Assembly: GCF_028747205.1 (NCBI RefSeq)
Contig: NZ_CP112880.1
Span: forward strand, 6,200,001-6,264,000
Source: Streptomyces sp. CA-278952
Lineage (GTDB): Bacteria > Actinomycetota > Actinomycetes > Streptomycetales > Streptomycetaceae
Length of the DNA: 64,000 bases
Direction of reading: 5' to 3'
Below the pieces are notes generated by a model. That model was not told the origin of the DNA. It was given only the letters and a program-made list of their open reading frames with translations, and made no database searches. The translations under genes were made by a program, and so were the position numbers. This document shows positions 25,807 to 34,520 of the stretch, in pieces; position 1 is the first letter of the stretch; every line of letters begins with the position of its first letter.

Positions 25807-26417
25807 TGGCGACAGCAACGACAGTAGAAACCGGGCACGCGCACCCGTCGGTCAATCGGCCGAACCTCACCAGCGTCGGAACCATCATCTGGTTGAGTTC
25901 CGAGCTGATGTTCTTCGCGGCCCTCTTCGCGATGTACTTCACCCTGCGATCGGTGATGGGACCCGATTACTGGAAGGAGATGTCCGATCATCTGAACTTC
26001 CCGTTCTCGGCGACGAACACCACGATCCTGGTGCTCTCCTCACTCACCTGCCAGCTCGGCGTTTTCGCAGCCGAGCGGGGCGATGTGAAGAAGCTCCGCA
26101 CCTGGTTCATCGTGACGTTCGTGATGGGCGCGGTCTTCATCGGCGGCCAGGTCCTGGAGTACGTGGAACTGGTCAAGCACGCGGGGCTCTCCCTCTCGTC
26201 AGACCCGTACGGATCGGTGTTCTACCTGACCACCGGCTTCCACGGCCTGCACGTGGCGGGCGGCCTCATCGCCTTCCTGCTGGTTCTCGGCAGAACGTAC
26301 GCGGCCAAGAGGTTCACCCACGACCAGGCCACCGCGGCCATCGTCGTGTCCTATTACTGGCACTTCGTCGATGTCGTATGGATCGGCCTGTTCGCAACGA
26401 TCTACATGATCAAGTAA
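25797..26417 (+). CDS. ctaE: Cytochrome c oxidase subunit III
   Basis: A 206-residue membrane subunit with five helices (first at about 26-47, [17 protein letters not shown]; last at about 183-203). The [10 protein letters not shown] motif and [14 protein letters not shown] near the end are typical of subunit III. It stabilises CtaD and the proton entry path. The ATG at 25797 has no clear ribosome site and sits in a palindrome; a GTG at 25806 is a possible alternative. qcrC begins 55 nt after the stop, so ctaE-qcrC-qcrA-qcrB form one operon. Confidence 0.96.
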   Translation: MSVVATATTVETGHAHPSVNRPNLTSVGTIIWLSSELMFFAALFAMYFTLRSVMGPDYWKEMSDHLNFPFSATNTTILVLSSLTCQLGVFAAERGDVKKLRTWFIVTFVMGAVFIGGQVLEYVELVKHAGLSLSSDPYGSVFYLTTGFHGLHVAGGLIAFLLVLGRTYAAKRFTHDQATAAIVVSYYWHFVDVVWIGLFATIYMIK

Positions 26418-26472
26418 CCGGGCTCGCACCCGCCCACCATCGACGCAGAAGATCCTGACACCGGGGTAATCC

Positions 26473-27282
26473 GTGAAAAAGCTCTCCGCACGACGACGCC
26501 ATCCGCTGGCGGCGGTCGTCGTACTACTCCTCGCGCTGGCGGCTACCGGGGGGCTGTACGCCGCGTTCGCGCCTGCGGGCAAGGCGCAGGCCGATGAAAC
26601 CGCCCAGTCCCTCGCCATCGAAGAGGGCAAGAAGCTCTACTCCGTAGGCTGCGCCAGCTGCCACGGAACCGGCGGTCAGGGCACCACCGACGGGCCGTCC
26701 CTCGTGGGCGTGGGCTCCGCCGCCGTCGACTTCCAGGTCGGTACCGGCCGTATGCCCGCGCAGCAGCCGGGCGCCCAGGTACCGAAGAAGAAGGTCATCT
26801 ACACCCAGGCGGAGATCGACCAGCTCGCGGCGTACGTCGCGTCGCTCGGCGCCGGTCCGATCACGCCGACCGACAAGCAGGTCGACCCCGCGGGCGCGGA
26901 CATCGCCAACGGTGGCGAACTGTTCCGCACCAACTGCGCCCAGTGCCACAACTTCACCGGTAAGGGCGGAGCCCTGACGGAGGGCAAGTACGCCCCCGAC
27001 CTCGAAGGCGTGAGCCCGAAGCACATCTACGAGGCCATGCAGACCGGCCCGCAGAGCATGCCCTCCTTCCCCGACACGACGATGCCGGAGCAGGAGAAGA
27101 AGGACATCATCGCGTACATCGAGACCGTGAACGGTGACGAGACAGAGAGCCCCGGCGGCCTGGCCCTCGGCGGTCTCGGTCCGGTCAGCGAAGGTCTGTT
27201 CGCGTGGATCTTCGGACTCGGCGCGCTCGTCGCAGTCGCCGTTTGGGTCGCGGCCCACACCGCTAAGGCCAAGAAGTCATGA
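26473..27282 (+). CDS. qcrC: Diheme cytochrome c subunit of the cytochrome bcc complex
   Basis: A 269-residue protein with an N-terminal anchor (about 10-35), two c-type heme domains and a C-terminal helix (about 240-262). The CXXCH motifs are Cys60-His64 (GCASCH) and Cys155-His159 (NCAQCH), the hallmark of actinobacterial QcrC, which replaces a separate cytochrome c by wiring the bcc complex straight to the aa3 oxidase. The GTG at 26473 is preceded by CCGGGGTAATCC. The stop overlaps the qcrA start (ATGA). Confidence 0.97.
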   Translation: MKKLSARRRHPLAAVVVLLLALAATGGLYAAFAPAGKAQADETAQSLAIEEGKKLYSVGCASCHGTGGQGTTDGPSLVGVGSAAVDFQVGTGRMPAQQPGAQVPKKKVIYTQAEIDQLAAYVASLGAGPITPTDKQVDPAGADIANGGELFRTNCAQCHNFTGKGGALTEGKYAPDLEGVSPKHIYEAMQTGPQSMPSFPDTTMPEQEKKDIIAYIETVNGDETESPGGLALGGLGPVSEGLFAWIFGLGALVAVAVWVAAHTAKAKKS

Positions 27283-28331
27283 GTAGCCAACAGATTCCAG
27301 AAGACAACCTGCCCGTGGTGCAGGAGACCGCGCACGGCGCGGTGGAGCGTCACGACGACCCGTTCGCCGACCCGGGACTGCCGGCCCACCAGCCGCGCAT
27401 CCAGGACCTCGACGAACGCGCCGCCAACCGCTCGGAACGCGCCGTCGCGTTCATGTTCACCCTCTCGATGCTGGCGACGGTGGGCTTCATCGCCTCCTAC
27501 GTCATCTTCCCGGTGGACAAGATCGTCTACATCTGGCCCTTCGGCCATGTGAGCGCGCTCAACTTCTCCCTGGGGCTCACCCTGGGTGCGGCGCTCTTCT
27601 TCATCGGCGCGGGAGCCGTCCACTGGGCGCGCACCCTGATGTCCGACGTCGAGGTGGCCGCCGACCGCCACCCGATCGAGGCACCGCCCGAGGTCAAGGC
27701 GCAGGTCCTGGCCGACTTCAGGGCCGGCGCCGAGGAGTCCGCGATCGGCCGTCGCAAGCTGATCCGCAACACCATGTTCGGTGCGCTGGCCCTGGTGCCG
27801 CTCTCCGGTGTGGTCCTGCTGCGCGACCTCGGTCCGCTGCCGGAGAAGAAGCTCCGCACCACTCTGTGGGCCGAGGGCAAGCAGCTCATCAACATGAACA
27901 CGATGAAGCCGCTGCGCCCCGAGCACATCACCGTCGGGTCGCTGGCCTTCGCCATGCCCGAGGGGCTCGACCCGGAGTCGCACGACTTCCAGACGCAGAT
28001 GGGCAAGGCGGCCCTGATGATCGTCCGCATCGAGCCGGACGACATCAAGGACAAGCGCCAGCGTGACTGGGCCCACGAGGGCATCGTCGCGTTCTCCAAG
28101 ATCTGCACCCACGTCGGCTGCCCGATCAGCCTGTACGAGCAGCAGACGCATCACGTGCTCTGCCCGTGCCACCAGTCCACCTTCGACCTCTCCGACGGCG
28201 CTCGCGTCATCTTCGGTCCGGCCGGCCACCCCCTTCCGCAGCTGCGGATCGGTGTCAACAGCGAGGGCAACCTCGAGGCGCTCGGCGACTTCGACGAGCC
28301 CGTCGGTGCTGCCTTCTGGGAGCGCGGATGA
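27279..28331 (+). CDS. qcrA: Rieske iron-sulfur subunit of the cytochrome bcc complex
   Basis: A 350-residue subunit, longer than classical Rieske proteins, with three predicted transmembrane helices (about 50-70, 85-115, 160-180) as in other actinobacteria. The 2Fe-2S site is formed by Cys276/His278 (CTHVGC) and Cys295/His298 (CPCH), with Cys281 and Cys297 for the disulfide. It takes electrons from quinol and passes them to QcrC. The ATG overlaps qcrC and its own stop overlaps qcrB, each by 4 nt (ATGA), indicating tight co-translation. Confidence 0.97.
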   Translation: MSSQQIPEDNLPVVQETAHGAVERHDDPFADPGLPAHQPRIQDLDERAANRSERAVAFMFTLSMLATVGFIASYVIFPVDKIVYIWPFGHVSALNFSLGLTLGAALFFIGAGAVHWARTLMSDVEVAADRHPIEAPPEVKAQVLADFRAGAEESAIGRRKLIRNTMFGALALVPLSGVVLLRDLGPLPEKKLRTTLWAEGKQLINMNTMKPLRPEHITVGSLAFAMPEGLDPESHDFQTQMGKAALMIVRIEPDDIKDKRQRDWAHEGIVAFSKICTHVGCPISLYEQQTHHVLCPCHQSTFDLSDGARVIFGPAGHPLPQLRIGVNSEGNLEALGDFDEPVGAAFWERG

Positions 28332-29977
28332 GTACTCCGACCAAGAACCCCTCCGCCGCCGGACCGGCGAGCGGGCGCAAGGCTCCGGCCGGCGAGCGGG
28401 TGGCCGACTGGGCGGACGGCCGGCTGGGCATCTACGGCCTCGCCAAGGCCAACATGCGCAAGATCTTCCCGGACCACTGGTCCTTCATGCTCGGTGAGGT
28501 CGCGCTCTACAGCTTCATCATCATCATCCTCACGGGTGTGTATCTGACGCTGTTCTTCCAGCCGAGCATGGGCGAGATCGTCTACCACGGTCCGTACGAG
28601 CCCATGCAGGGCATCCGGATGTCCGAGGCCTACGCCTCGACCCTGAAGATCAGCTTCGAGGTCCGCGGCGGTCTGCTCGTCCGGCAGATCCACCACTGGG
28701 CCGCGCTGATCTTCCTGGCCGCGATGTTCGTGCACATGATGCGCGTCTTCTTCACGGGCGCGTTCCGCAAGCCGCGCGAGATCAACTGGCTCTTCGGCTT
28801 CCTGCTGTTCGTGCTCGGCATGTTCACCGGGTTCACCGGCTACTCCCTCCCGGACGACCTGCTCTCCGGTACGGGTGTCCGCTTCACCCAGGGCGCGATC
28901 CTGTCCGTGCCGATCGTCGGCACGTACATCTCGATGTTCCTGTTCGGCGGCGAGTTCCCCGGCCACGACTTCGTGGCCCGGTTCTACTCGATCCACATCC
29001 TCCTGCTGCCGGGCATCATGCTCGGCCTGCTGGTGGCGCACCTGATCCTGGTCTTCTACCACAAGCACACGCAGTTCGCGGGTCCCGGCCGGACCAACAA
29101 GAACGTCGTCGGCATGCCGCTGCTGCCCGTGTACATGGCGAAGGCCGGAGGGTTCTTCTTCCTCGTCTTCGGCGTCATCGCGGCCATCTCCGCCATCGCC
29201 ACGATCAACCCGATCTGGGCCCTCGGTCCGTACCGGGTCGACCAGGTCTCCACCGGCGCCCAGCCCGACTGGTACATGGGCTTCGCCGAGGGACTGGTCC
29301 GTGTGATGCCGGGCTGGGAGATCAACCTGTGGGGTCACACGCTCGCCCTGGGCGTGTTCATCCCGCTGGTCGGCTTCGGCGTGGTCCTCACCGCGATCGC
29401 GGTGTACCCGTTCATCGAGTCCTGGGTCACCGGCGACAAGCGCGAGCACCACATCCTGGACCGTCCGCGCAACGCCCCGACCCGTACGGGCTTCGGCGTC
29501 GCCTGGATCACGGCGTACTTCATCGGCCTCGTCGGCGGTGGAAACGACCTGTGGGCCACGCACTTCCACCTGTCGATCAACGCCATCACCTGGTTCGTCC
29601 GGATCTTCTTCTTCGTCGGACCGGTCATCGCGTTCATCGTCACCAAGCGGATCTGCCTCGGCCTCCAGCGCCGCGACCGGGAGAAGGTGCTGCACGGTCG
29701 CGAGACCGGCATCATCAAGCGCCTGCCGCACGGTGAGTTCGTCGAGATCCACGAGCCGCTCAGCCCCGGGCAGCTGCACACGCTCACGGCGCACGAGCAG
29801 TACCAGCCGCTCGACCTCGGCCCCGCGGTCGACGAGAACGGCGTCAAGCGCAAGATCTCCCCGGTGCAGAAGCTGCGCGCCAAGCTCAGCAAGGGTTACT
29901 TCGCCGACGGGAACCAGATCCCCAAGGCGACCCCCGAGGAGTACAAGGAGATCAGCGAGGGCCACGGCCACCACTGA
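28328..29977 (+). CDS. qcrB: Cytochrome b subunit of the cytochrome bcc complex
   Basis: A 549-residue quinol-oxidising subunit with eight or nine helices. The b-heme histidines lie in LVRQIHHWAALIF and in FYSIHILLLPG, and the Qo-site signature appears as WALGPYRVDQ close to PDWYMG. A long charged C-terminal extension (about 440-549) is characteristic of actinobacterial QcrB. It is the known target of telacebec-type inhibitors in mycobacteria. The ATG at 28328 overlaps qcrA. A strong terminator follows 24 nt after the stop. Confidence 0.97.
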   Translation: MSTPTKNPSAAGPASGRKAPAGERVADWADGRLGIYGLAKANMRKIFPDHWSFMLGEVALYSFIIIILTGVYLTLFFQPSMGEIVYHGPYEPMQGIRMSEAYASTLKISFEVRGGLLVRQIHHWAALIFLAAMFVHMMRVFFTGAFRKPREINWLFGFLLFVLGMFTGFTGYSLPDDLLSGTGVRFTQGAILSVPIVGTYISMFLFGGEFPGHDFVARFYSIHILLLPGIMLGLLVAHLILVFYHKHTQFAGPGRTNKNVVGMPLLPVYMAKAGGFFFLVFGVIAAISAIATINPIWALGPYRVDQVSTGAQPDWYMGFAEGLVRVMPGWEINLWGHTLALGVFIPLVGFGVVLTAIAVYPFIESWVTGDKREHHILDRPRNAPTRTGFGVAWITAYFIGLVGGGNDLWATHFHLSINAITWFVRIFFFVGPVIAFIVTKRICLGLQRRDREKVLHGRETGIIKRLPHGEFVEIHEPLSPGQLHTLTAHEQYQPLDLGPAVDENGVKRKISPVQKLRAKLSKGYFADGNQIPKATPEEYKEISEGHGHH

Positions 29978-30001
29978 TCACCTGAACTGATCGCCACCGC
30001 G

Positions 30002-30032
30002 AGAGCCCCGTCCATTCGATGGACGGGGCTCT
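30002..30032 (+). terminator. ctaE-qcrCAB operon terminator
   Basis: A perfect 14-bp stem (30002-30015 with 30019-30032) with a 3-nt TCG loop, followed by TCGCGG. It ends the respiratory operon before trpD. Confidence 0.88.
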
Positions 30033-30100
30033 TCGCGGTCCACCCGGCTGGATAGGGTGGAGCCATCTTTCCTGACCGGCTGTGGACCCTGGAGCGGACC

Positions 30101-31165
30101 ATGAACGTTGTGACCCCGAACGGCGGCGACAGCGTGGCGGACCGTTCCTGGCCCGGCCTCCTGAACCCCCTCCTGCGCGGCGAGAACCTCAGCTCCGAGG
30201 AGACCGCCTGGGCCATGGACCGCATCATGAGCGGCGAGGCCACCGACGCGCAGATCGCCGGGTTCGCCGTCGCGCTGCGGGCCAAGGGCGAGACCGTCGA
30301 CGAGGTCACCGGACTGGTCCGCGCGATGTACGCCCACGCCAACACCATCCACGTGCCGGGCCGTACCGTCGACATCGTCGGCACCGGCGGCGACCTCGCC
30401 AGGACGGTCAACATCTCGACCATGTCCGCGATCGTCATCGCCGGCACCGGCGCCAAGGTCGTCAAGCACGGCAACCGGGCCGCCTCCTCCGCCAGCGGCT
30501 CCTCCGACGTACTGGAGAAGCTCGGCGTCAACCTGGAGCTGACCCCGCGGCGGGTCGTCGAGGTCGCCGAAGCGGCGGGCATCACCTTCTGCTTCGCCGT
30601 GAAGTTCCACCCCGCCCTGCGGTACGCCGCCAAGGCCCGCAAGGAACTCGGCGCGCAGACCACGTTCAACATCCTGGGCCCCCTCACCAACCCGGCCCAG
30701 GTCCGTGCCCAGGCGGTCGGCGTCGCCGACGCCCGGATGGCGCCCATCGTCGCGGGCGTGCTGGCCGACCGGGGCAACTCGGCGCTGGTCTTCCGCGGTG
30801 ACGACGGCCTCGACGAGCTGACCACCACCGCCACCTCCCGGGTCTGGGTGGTGCGCGACGGCGCGGTCCGCGAGGAGCCCTTCGACCCGCGCGACGTCGG
30901 GCTGCCCATCGTCCCCGTCGAGGCGCTGCGCGGCGCCGACGCCTCGTACAACGCCGATGTGGCCCGCCGGCTGCTGGACGGCGAGGCCGGCGCGGTACGC
31001 GAGGCGGTGCTGCTCAACTCGGCGGCGGCCCTGGTCGCCCTGGACCCGGGCCCCGGCACGCTGACCGAGCAGCTCGCGGCGAAGATCCTCGTCGCGGCCG
31101 AGGCCATCGACTCCGGGGCCGCCAAGCGGGCCCTGGAGCGCTGGGTGGCGGCCAGCAACGCCTGA
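30101..31165 (+). CDS. trpD: Anthranilate phosphoribosyltransferase
   Basis: A 354-residue enzyme of tryptophan synthesis: anthranilate plus PRPP gives phosphoribosyl-anthranilate. Diagnostic motifs are [17 protein letters not shown] (PRPP/Mg site), [20 protein letters not shown] and [12 protein letters not shown]. The ATG at 30101 has TGGAG about 10 nt upstream. It stands alone between two terminators, unlinked from other trp genes here except the distant TrpEG-type gene at 55079-56977. The equivalent position next to qcrB is also seen in mycobacteria (recall). Confidence 0.96.
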   Translation: MNVVTPNGGDSVADRSWPGLLNPLLRGENLSSEETAWAMDRIMSGEATDAQIAGFAVALRAKGETVDEVTGLVRAMYAHANTIHVPGRTVDIVGTGGDLARTVNISTMSAIVIAGTGAKVVKHGNRAASSASGSSDVLEKLGVNLELTPRRVVEVAEAAGITFCFAVKFHPALRYAAKARKELGAQTTFNILGPLTNPAQVRAQAVGVADARMAPIVAGVLADRGNSALVFRGDDGLDELTTTATSRVWVVRDGAVREEPFDPRDVGLPIVPVEALRGADASYNADVARRLLDGEAGAVREAVLLNSAAALVALDPGPGTLTEQLAAKILVAAEAIDSGAAKRALERWVAASNA

Positions 31166-31205
31166 ACGCGCGACGGAGCCGCCCGCGGCCCGCACGGTGT
31201 GACAC

Positions 31206-31236
31206 AGGGCGCAGTCCGGATGCCGGACTGCGCCCT
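31206..31236 (+). terminator. trpD terminator hairpin
   Basis: A 14-bp perfect stem (31206-31219 with 31223-31236) with loop ATG, 41 nt after the trpD stop. It insulates the riboswitch unit that follows. Confidence 0.85.
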
Positions 31237-31263
31237 TGCGCGTGTGCACACGTATGGCAAGAT
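31236..31263 (+). promoter_or_regulatory. Possible promoter for the SAM-IV riboswitch transcript
   Basis: TTGCGC (31236-31241) and CAAGAT (31258-31263) are 16 nt apart. Transcription from here would begin about 31270, which is exactly where the aptamer starts. The -10 element is weak and the -35 overlaps the end of the trpD terminator. Confidence 0.4.
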
Positions 31264-31271
31264 GCTGCGCA

Positions 31272-31390
31272 GGTCATGAGTGACAGCGACTACGGCCCCG
31301 GCCCGCTGTCCGGCAACCCTCCGTCCGTGGCGGGGTGCCCCGGGTGAAGACCAGGCCGCAGGCAGCGAGGTCTGCGGCAAGCGCGGGCCC
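31272..31390 (+). ncRNA. SAM-IV riboswitch aptamer
   Basis: The sequence follows the SAM-IV consensus closely as I recall it. It begins GGTCATGAGTGACAGCGAC, continues with the ligand-core segment CCGGCAACCCTCC, then GCGGGGTGCCCCGGGTGAAG, with P1 closed by GACC at 31349-31352. The 3' extension unique to SAM-IV ends GCGGCAAGCGCGGG (31374-31387). SAM-IV riboswitches occur in Actinobacteria and sense S-adenosylmethionine, normally switching off sulfur-metabolism genes. Here the downstream gene is a class V aminotransferase. The assignment should be confirmed by a covariance model. Confidence 0.88.
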
Positions 31391-31439
31391 CTCGGCATCC
31401 AGCGGATGCCAGCCCCCGGGGTCCTGGTCCCTAGGGAGT
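31386..31439 (+). promoter_or_regulatory. Expression platform of the SAM-IV riboswitch
   Basis: A hairpin is formed by GGCCCC/GGGGTC (31386-31391 with 31418-31423) around an inner GGCATCC-AGC-GGATGCC stem (31394-31410). CCTGGTC (31423-31429) can instead pair with GACCAGG (31349-31355), which contains the 3' strand of P1. The Shine-Dalgarno AGGGAG (31433-31438) lies beside the palindrome TCCCTAGGGA. Mutually exclusive pairings of this kind suit translational control. The mechanism is inferred. Confidence 0.5.
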
Positions 31440-31444
31440 CTTCT

Positions 31445-31465
31445 GTGAGCAAGCGAATGCGCTAG
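31445..31465 (+). CDS. Six-codon leader ORF (MSKRMR)
   Basis: GTG AGC AAG CGA ATG CGC TAG, encoding MSKRMR, starts 6 nt after a strong AGGGAG site. It is the first translatable frame after the riboswitch, 101 nt before the aminotransferase ATG. The good ribosome site suggests that it is translated. It contains no unusual run of a regulatory amino acid, only one internal Met. It may be a target of the riboswitch that controls the main gene through translation-coupled termination, but this is inference. Confidence 0.5.
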   Translation: MSKRMR

Positions 31466-31566
31466 GGCTGACCGCCCTCCTTCCGCGCACCCTTTTCTCT
31501 TCCCCTCCCTGCGCTGCCGCGTACTGCCGGCGCATGGATTTCGCCTGCCTGTTACGGGAGTTCGCC

Positions 31567-32955
31567 ATGTCTGTCCCCACCGCTGCCCTCGACTCGTCGG
31601 TTTGTGCCCCACTGCCCGTTCTGGGGCAGAACGTCACGGTCCCGCTCGTCACCGGCGGTGAGGTCACCTACGCCGCGCTCGACTACGCCGCCAGCGCCCC
31701 GGCCCTCCAGCGGGTCTGGGACGACGTCGCCGCGTACGCCCCGTACTACGGCAGCGTCCACCGCGGCGCCGGCTACCTCTCGCAGCTCTCCACCGACCTC
31801 TTCGAGAACAGCCGCCGCACGGTCGCGGAGTTCCTCGGCTGCCGCGCGGAGGACCAGGTGGTCTTCACCCGCTCCACGACCGACTCCCTCAACCTGCTGG
31901 CCGCCGCGATCCCCGCCGGCTGCCAGGTCTTCGTCTACGAGACCGAGCACCACGCGTCCCTGCTGCCCTGGCGCGACGCCCAGGTCACCTACCTCGACGC
32001 ACCCCGCACCCCGGCCCAGGCCGTCGAGACCCTGGAGCGCGCGCTCGCCGACCGCGACCCCTACGGCCCCGCCCTCGTCTGCGTCACCGGCGCGTCCAAC
32101 GTGACCGGCGAGCTGTGGCCGGTGCGGGAACTGGCCGCCGCCGCCCACGCGCACGGCGCCCGGATCGTCCTGGACGCCGCGCAGCTCGCCCCGCACCACC
32201 CCGTGGACATCGCCGAACTGGACGTCGACTGGGTCGCGTTCTCCGGCCACAAGCTGTACGCGCCCTTCGGCTCCGGTGTCCTGGCCGGCCGCGCCGACTG
32301 GCTCCAGGCCGCCGAGCCGTACCTCGCCGGCGGCGGCGCGTCCCGCAAGGTCGCCCGGCGCGCCGACGGCGGCGTGGACGTCGACTGGCACACCACGGCC
32401 GCCCGCCACGAGGCCGGTTCGCCGAACGTCATCGGCGTCTACTCCATCGCCTCCGCCTGCAAGGCCCTGACCGAGGCCGGCTTCGAGGGCCTGGTCGCCC
32501 GGGAGCAGGAGCTGGTGGGCCGGGTCCGCGAGGGGCTCGCCGAGGTGCCCGAGGTGCGGGTGCTCTCGCTGTTCGGCGACGACGCCCCCCGGGTCGGCGT
32601 CATCTCCTTCGTGGTGCGCGGCTGGAACAGCTCGCACTTCGCCGCCGCCCTCTCCGCCGAGTACGGCATCGGCGTGCGCGACGGCCTCTTCTGCGCCCAC
32701 CCGCTGGTGCGCACCCTGCTCGGCAGCGACCCGCAGGACCCGGGCGAGTGCGGCGCGCCGGAGGCCGAGCCGGGCGAGCGATCCCTCAACGCGATCCGCG
32801 TCAGCTTCGGCGCCGGTACGCCCGACGAGCACATCGAGCGGTTCCTTCGCGCGGTCTCCGAGCTGGTCCGTGAGGGCGCCCGGTGGAACTACCGCACCGA
32901 GGACGGCCGCTGCGTCCCGGACCGCGGCGAAGCCGCCCAGGTCTACACGTCCTGA
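31567..32955 (+). CDS. Class V aminotransferase, SufS-like cysteine desulfurase family
   Basis: A 462-residue PLP enzyme. Motifs: HH at 128-129 (TEHHASLLPW), Asp203 in VLDAAQLAPHH, the PLP lysine Lys229 in AFSGHKLYAPFGSG, and a candidate catalytic cysteine Cys376 in RDGLFCAHPLVR, aligned with the SufS loop HCAQPL. A cysteine desulfurase or cysteine/selenocysteine lyase activity is thus expected, but another C-S lyase is possible. The ATG at 31567 has GGGAG 7 nt upstream; an earlier in-frame ATG (31534) would add 11 residues including a rare TTA codon and lacks a ribosome site. The SAM-IV riboswitch upstream ties it to methionine/SAM status. Confidence 0.85.
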   Translation: MSVPTAALDSSVCAPLPVLGQNVTVPLVTGGEVTYAALDYAASAPALQRVWDDVAAYAPYYGSVHRGAGYLSQLSTDLFENSRRTVAEFLGCRAEDQVVFTRSTTDSLNLLAAAIPAGCQVFVYETEHHASLLPWRDAQVTYLDAPRTPAQAVETLERALADRDPYGPALVCVTGASNVTGELWPVRELAAAAHAHGARIVLDAAQLAPHHPVDIAELDVDWVAFSGHKLYAPFGSGVLAGRADWLQAAEPYLAGGGASRKVARRADGGVDVDWHTTAARHEAGSPNVIGVYSIASACKALTEAGFEGLVAREQELVGRVREGLAEVPEVRVLSLFGDDAPRVGVISFVVRGWNSSHFAAALSAEYGIGVRDGLFCAHPLVRTLLGSDPQDPGECGAPEAEPGERSLNAIRVSFGAGTPDEHIERFLRAVSELVREGARWNYRTEDGRCVPDRGEAAQVYTS

Positions 32956-33017
32956 TGAAACACCTCGGCCGGGGACAGGAGCACCGCCCGTCCCCGGCCC
33001 GAGCCGAACGAGAGGCC

Positions 33018-33299
33018 CTACGCGTCGAGGCCGATGGCGAAGGCCGCTTCCAGGTCGTGCTGGGAGTACGTACGGAACGCCACGTGGGTGTCGGTGCCCT
33101 CGACGCCCGGGATCTTGCTGATCCGGCCGGGGATGACATCGGCGAGGTCGTCGTGCCTGGCGACCCGGACCATGGCGATCAGGTCGTAGGTGCCGGTGAC
33201 GGAGAAGACCTCGCTGACACTGTCCAGCGCGGCGATGGCCTCGGCGATCTCCGGAATCCGGTCCACGCTGGTCTTGATGAGCACGATCGCGGTGATCAC
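33018..33299 (-). CDS. Lrp/AsnC-type ligand-binding (RAM) domain protein without HTH
   Basis: A 93-residue stand-alone RAM domain: MITAIVLIKTSVDRIPEIAEAI..., with SVTGTYDLIAMVRV and GVEGTDTHVAFRTY. Full Lrp/AsnC regulators have an extra N-terminal HTH, which is absent. Such proteins form octamers that bind amino acids and may modulate other Lrp proteins. The GTG at 33299 overlaps the stop of the rhomboid gene (GTGA), so they are co-translated. Confidence 0.88.
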   Translation of the reverse strand: MITAIVLIKTSVDRIPEIAEAIAALDSVSEVFSVTGTYDLIAMVRVARHDDLADVIPGRISKIPGVEGTDTHVAFRTYSQHDLEAAFAIGLDA

Positions 33300-34045
33300 G
33301 GCTGGCTGTCTCCCTCGGTGGCTGGAACCTTCACTCTAGCTCTCCGCCCATAACTCACCCAGGCGCACAGGAATCCGGCCGCGAAGCCCGCCACATGCGC
33401 CAGGTACGCCACCCCGGGACCGCTGCCCGCGCCCTGCGCGGCCGCCCACTGGAGCCCGAACCAGAAGACCAGCACCATCCAGGCGGGGAAGCGCAGCGGC
33501 AGGAAGAAGAGGAACGGGAACAGGCTGGTCACCCGGGTCCTGGGGAACAGGTGGAGGAACGCGCCGAGCACCGCGGAGATCGCCCCCGACGCCCCCACCA
33601 GCGTCTGCCCGGAGTCCGCGTGCGCCGCCGCGTAGCAGACCAGCGCGACATAGCCGCAGCCCACGTAGAACAGGGCGAACCGCACCCGGCCCATGCGCTC
33701 CTCGGCCATCGCGCCGAACACGTACAGGAACAGCAGGTTCCCCAGCAGGTGCAGCCAGCTGCCGTGCACGAACAGCGCGGTGAACGGTGTGATCAGCGCA
33801 TGCGCGGACCCCTGCCACAGCTCGGCGGGGATCACTCCCCACCGCTCGAAGTACCCGGCCTGCGCGGCGAGCAGCGCATCCTCGCTCCCGTAGGCGGCGC
33901 CGCCGAACCCGGAGAGCGGGCTGATCAGGAAGATCACCCCGCAGACGGCGATCAGTCCGTACGTGACCGGAGCGCCGCTCGACGCCGCCGCGTCCCGGAT
34001 CCTCCCCGCCGTGGTCCGCCGGTCGGCCTGCCGCCCATCGATCAT
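33296..34045 (-). CDS. Rhomboid family intramembrane serine protease
   Basis: A 249-residue protein with six or seven helices. The catalytic dyad is Ser153 in GASGAISAVLG and His217 in AHVAGFAAGF; His94 and Asn103 (FVHGSWLHLLGNLLFLYVFG) supply the oxyanion pocket. It cleaves membrane proteins within the bilayer; the substrate is unknown. The ATG at 34045 has no strong ribosome site. It overlaps the RAM-domain gene by 4 nt and is divergent from the zinc ribbon gene. Confidence 0.93.
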   Translation of the reverse strand: MIDGRQADRRTTAGRIRDAAASSGAPVTYGLIAVCGVIFLISPLSGFGGAAYGSEDALLAAQAGYFERWGVIPAELWQGSAHALITPFTALFVHGSWLHLLGNLLFLYVFGAMAEERMGRVRFALFYVGCGYVALVCYAAAHADSGQTLVGASGAISAVLGAFLHLFPRTRVTSLFPFLFFLPLRFPAWMVLVFWFGLQWAAAQGAGSGPGVAYLAHVAGFAAGFLCAWVSYGRRARVKVPATEGDSQP

Positions 34046-34238
34046 GTACAGAGCATGACGTACCGGTGGAGAACCGGACGGAGCGCCTCGCCGTGCCGAT
34101 GCCTATACGCAAGGCCGTAGGGTTACGCCAGGACTTCCGCAGTTCGACGGCGCACCGCGAGTTCCTTGACGTAGACAGGTGGAGACGCGGCGGCGCGCCC
34201 GGCGCGGGCTTCTGGCGACGACGAAAGAGGACCCAACG

Positions 34239-34481
34239 ATGACGACGGTTCCCCTGCCGACCGACTCGACCCGCTGGCGCTGCACGCTGTGCGGCAATCT
34301 CACGCGCTTCGACGTGACCCGCTCCTCCAAGGTCGTGGAGTACGTGCACCTCGACCTGGCCGGTGAGTCGAGTGTCGAGGAGCGGGAGGTCGTCAGTGAG
34401 ACCATCGAGTCGGTCCGCTGTCGTTGGTGCAACGCGGTGGACCAGATCGAACTGGTGGACAGGCCGGGTGCCGCTTCCTGA
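34239..34481 (+). CDS. Small zinc-ribbon protein (80 aa)
   Basis: An 80-residue protein starting MTTVPLPTDSTRW with a four-cysteine zinc site, CTLCGN (about 15-18) and CRWC (about 62-65), and acidic Glu-rich sequence between. The ATG at 34239 has AAAGAGGA 8 nt upstream. It is 39 nt before the NYN-domain gene and reads in the same direction, so both may be co-transcribed. A nucleic-acid or protein-binding role is likely but unproved. Confidence 0.85.
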   Translation: MTTVPLPTDSTRWRCTLCGNLTRFDVTRSSKVVEYVHLDLAGESSVEEREVVSETIESVRCRWCNAVDQIELVDRPGAAS

Positions 34482-34520
34482 GGGAGCGCACCCTTCGACA
34501 TATCTATGGGGTGACGGACG

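Noticed and set aside
31534..31566. Upstream ATG giving an 11-residue extension with a TTA codon to the class V aminotransferase
   Set aside because: This would make the gene bldA-dependent, but no ribosome site precedes the ATG at 31534, and the ATG at 31567 has GGGAG at the right distance.
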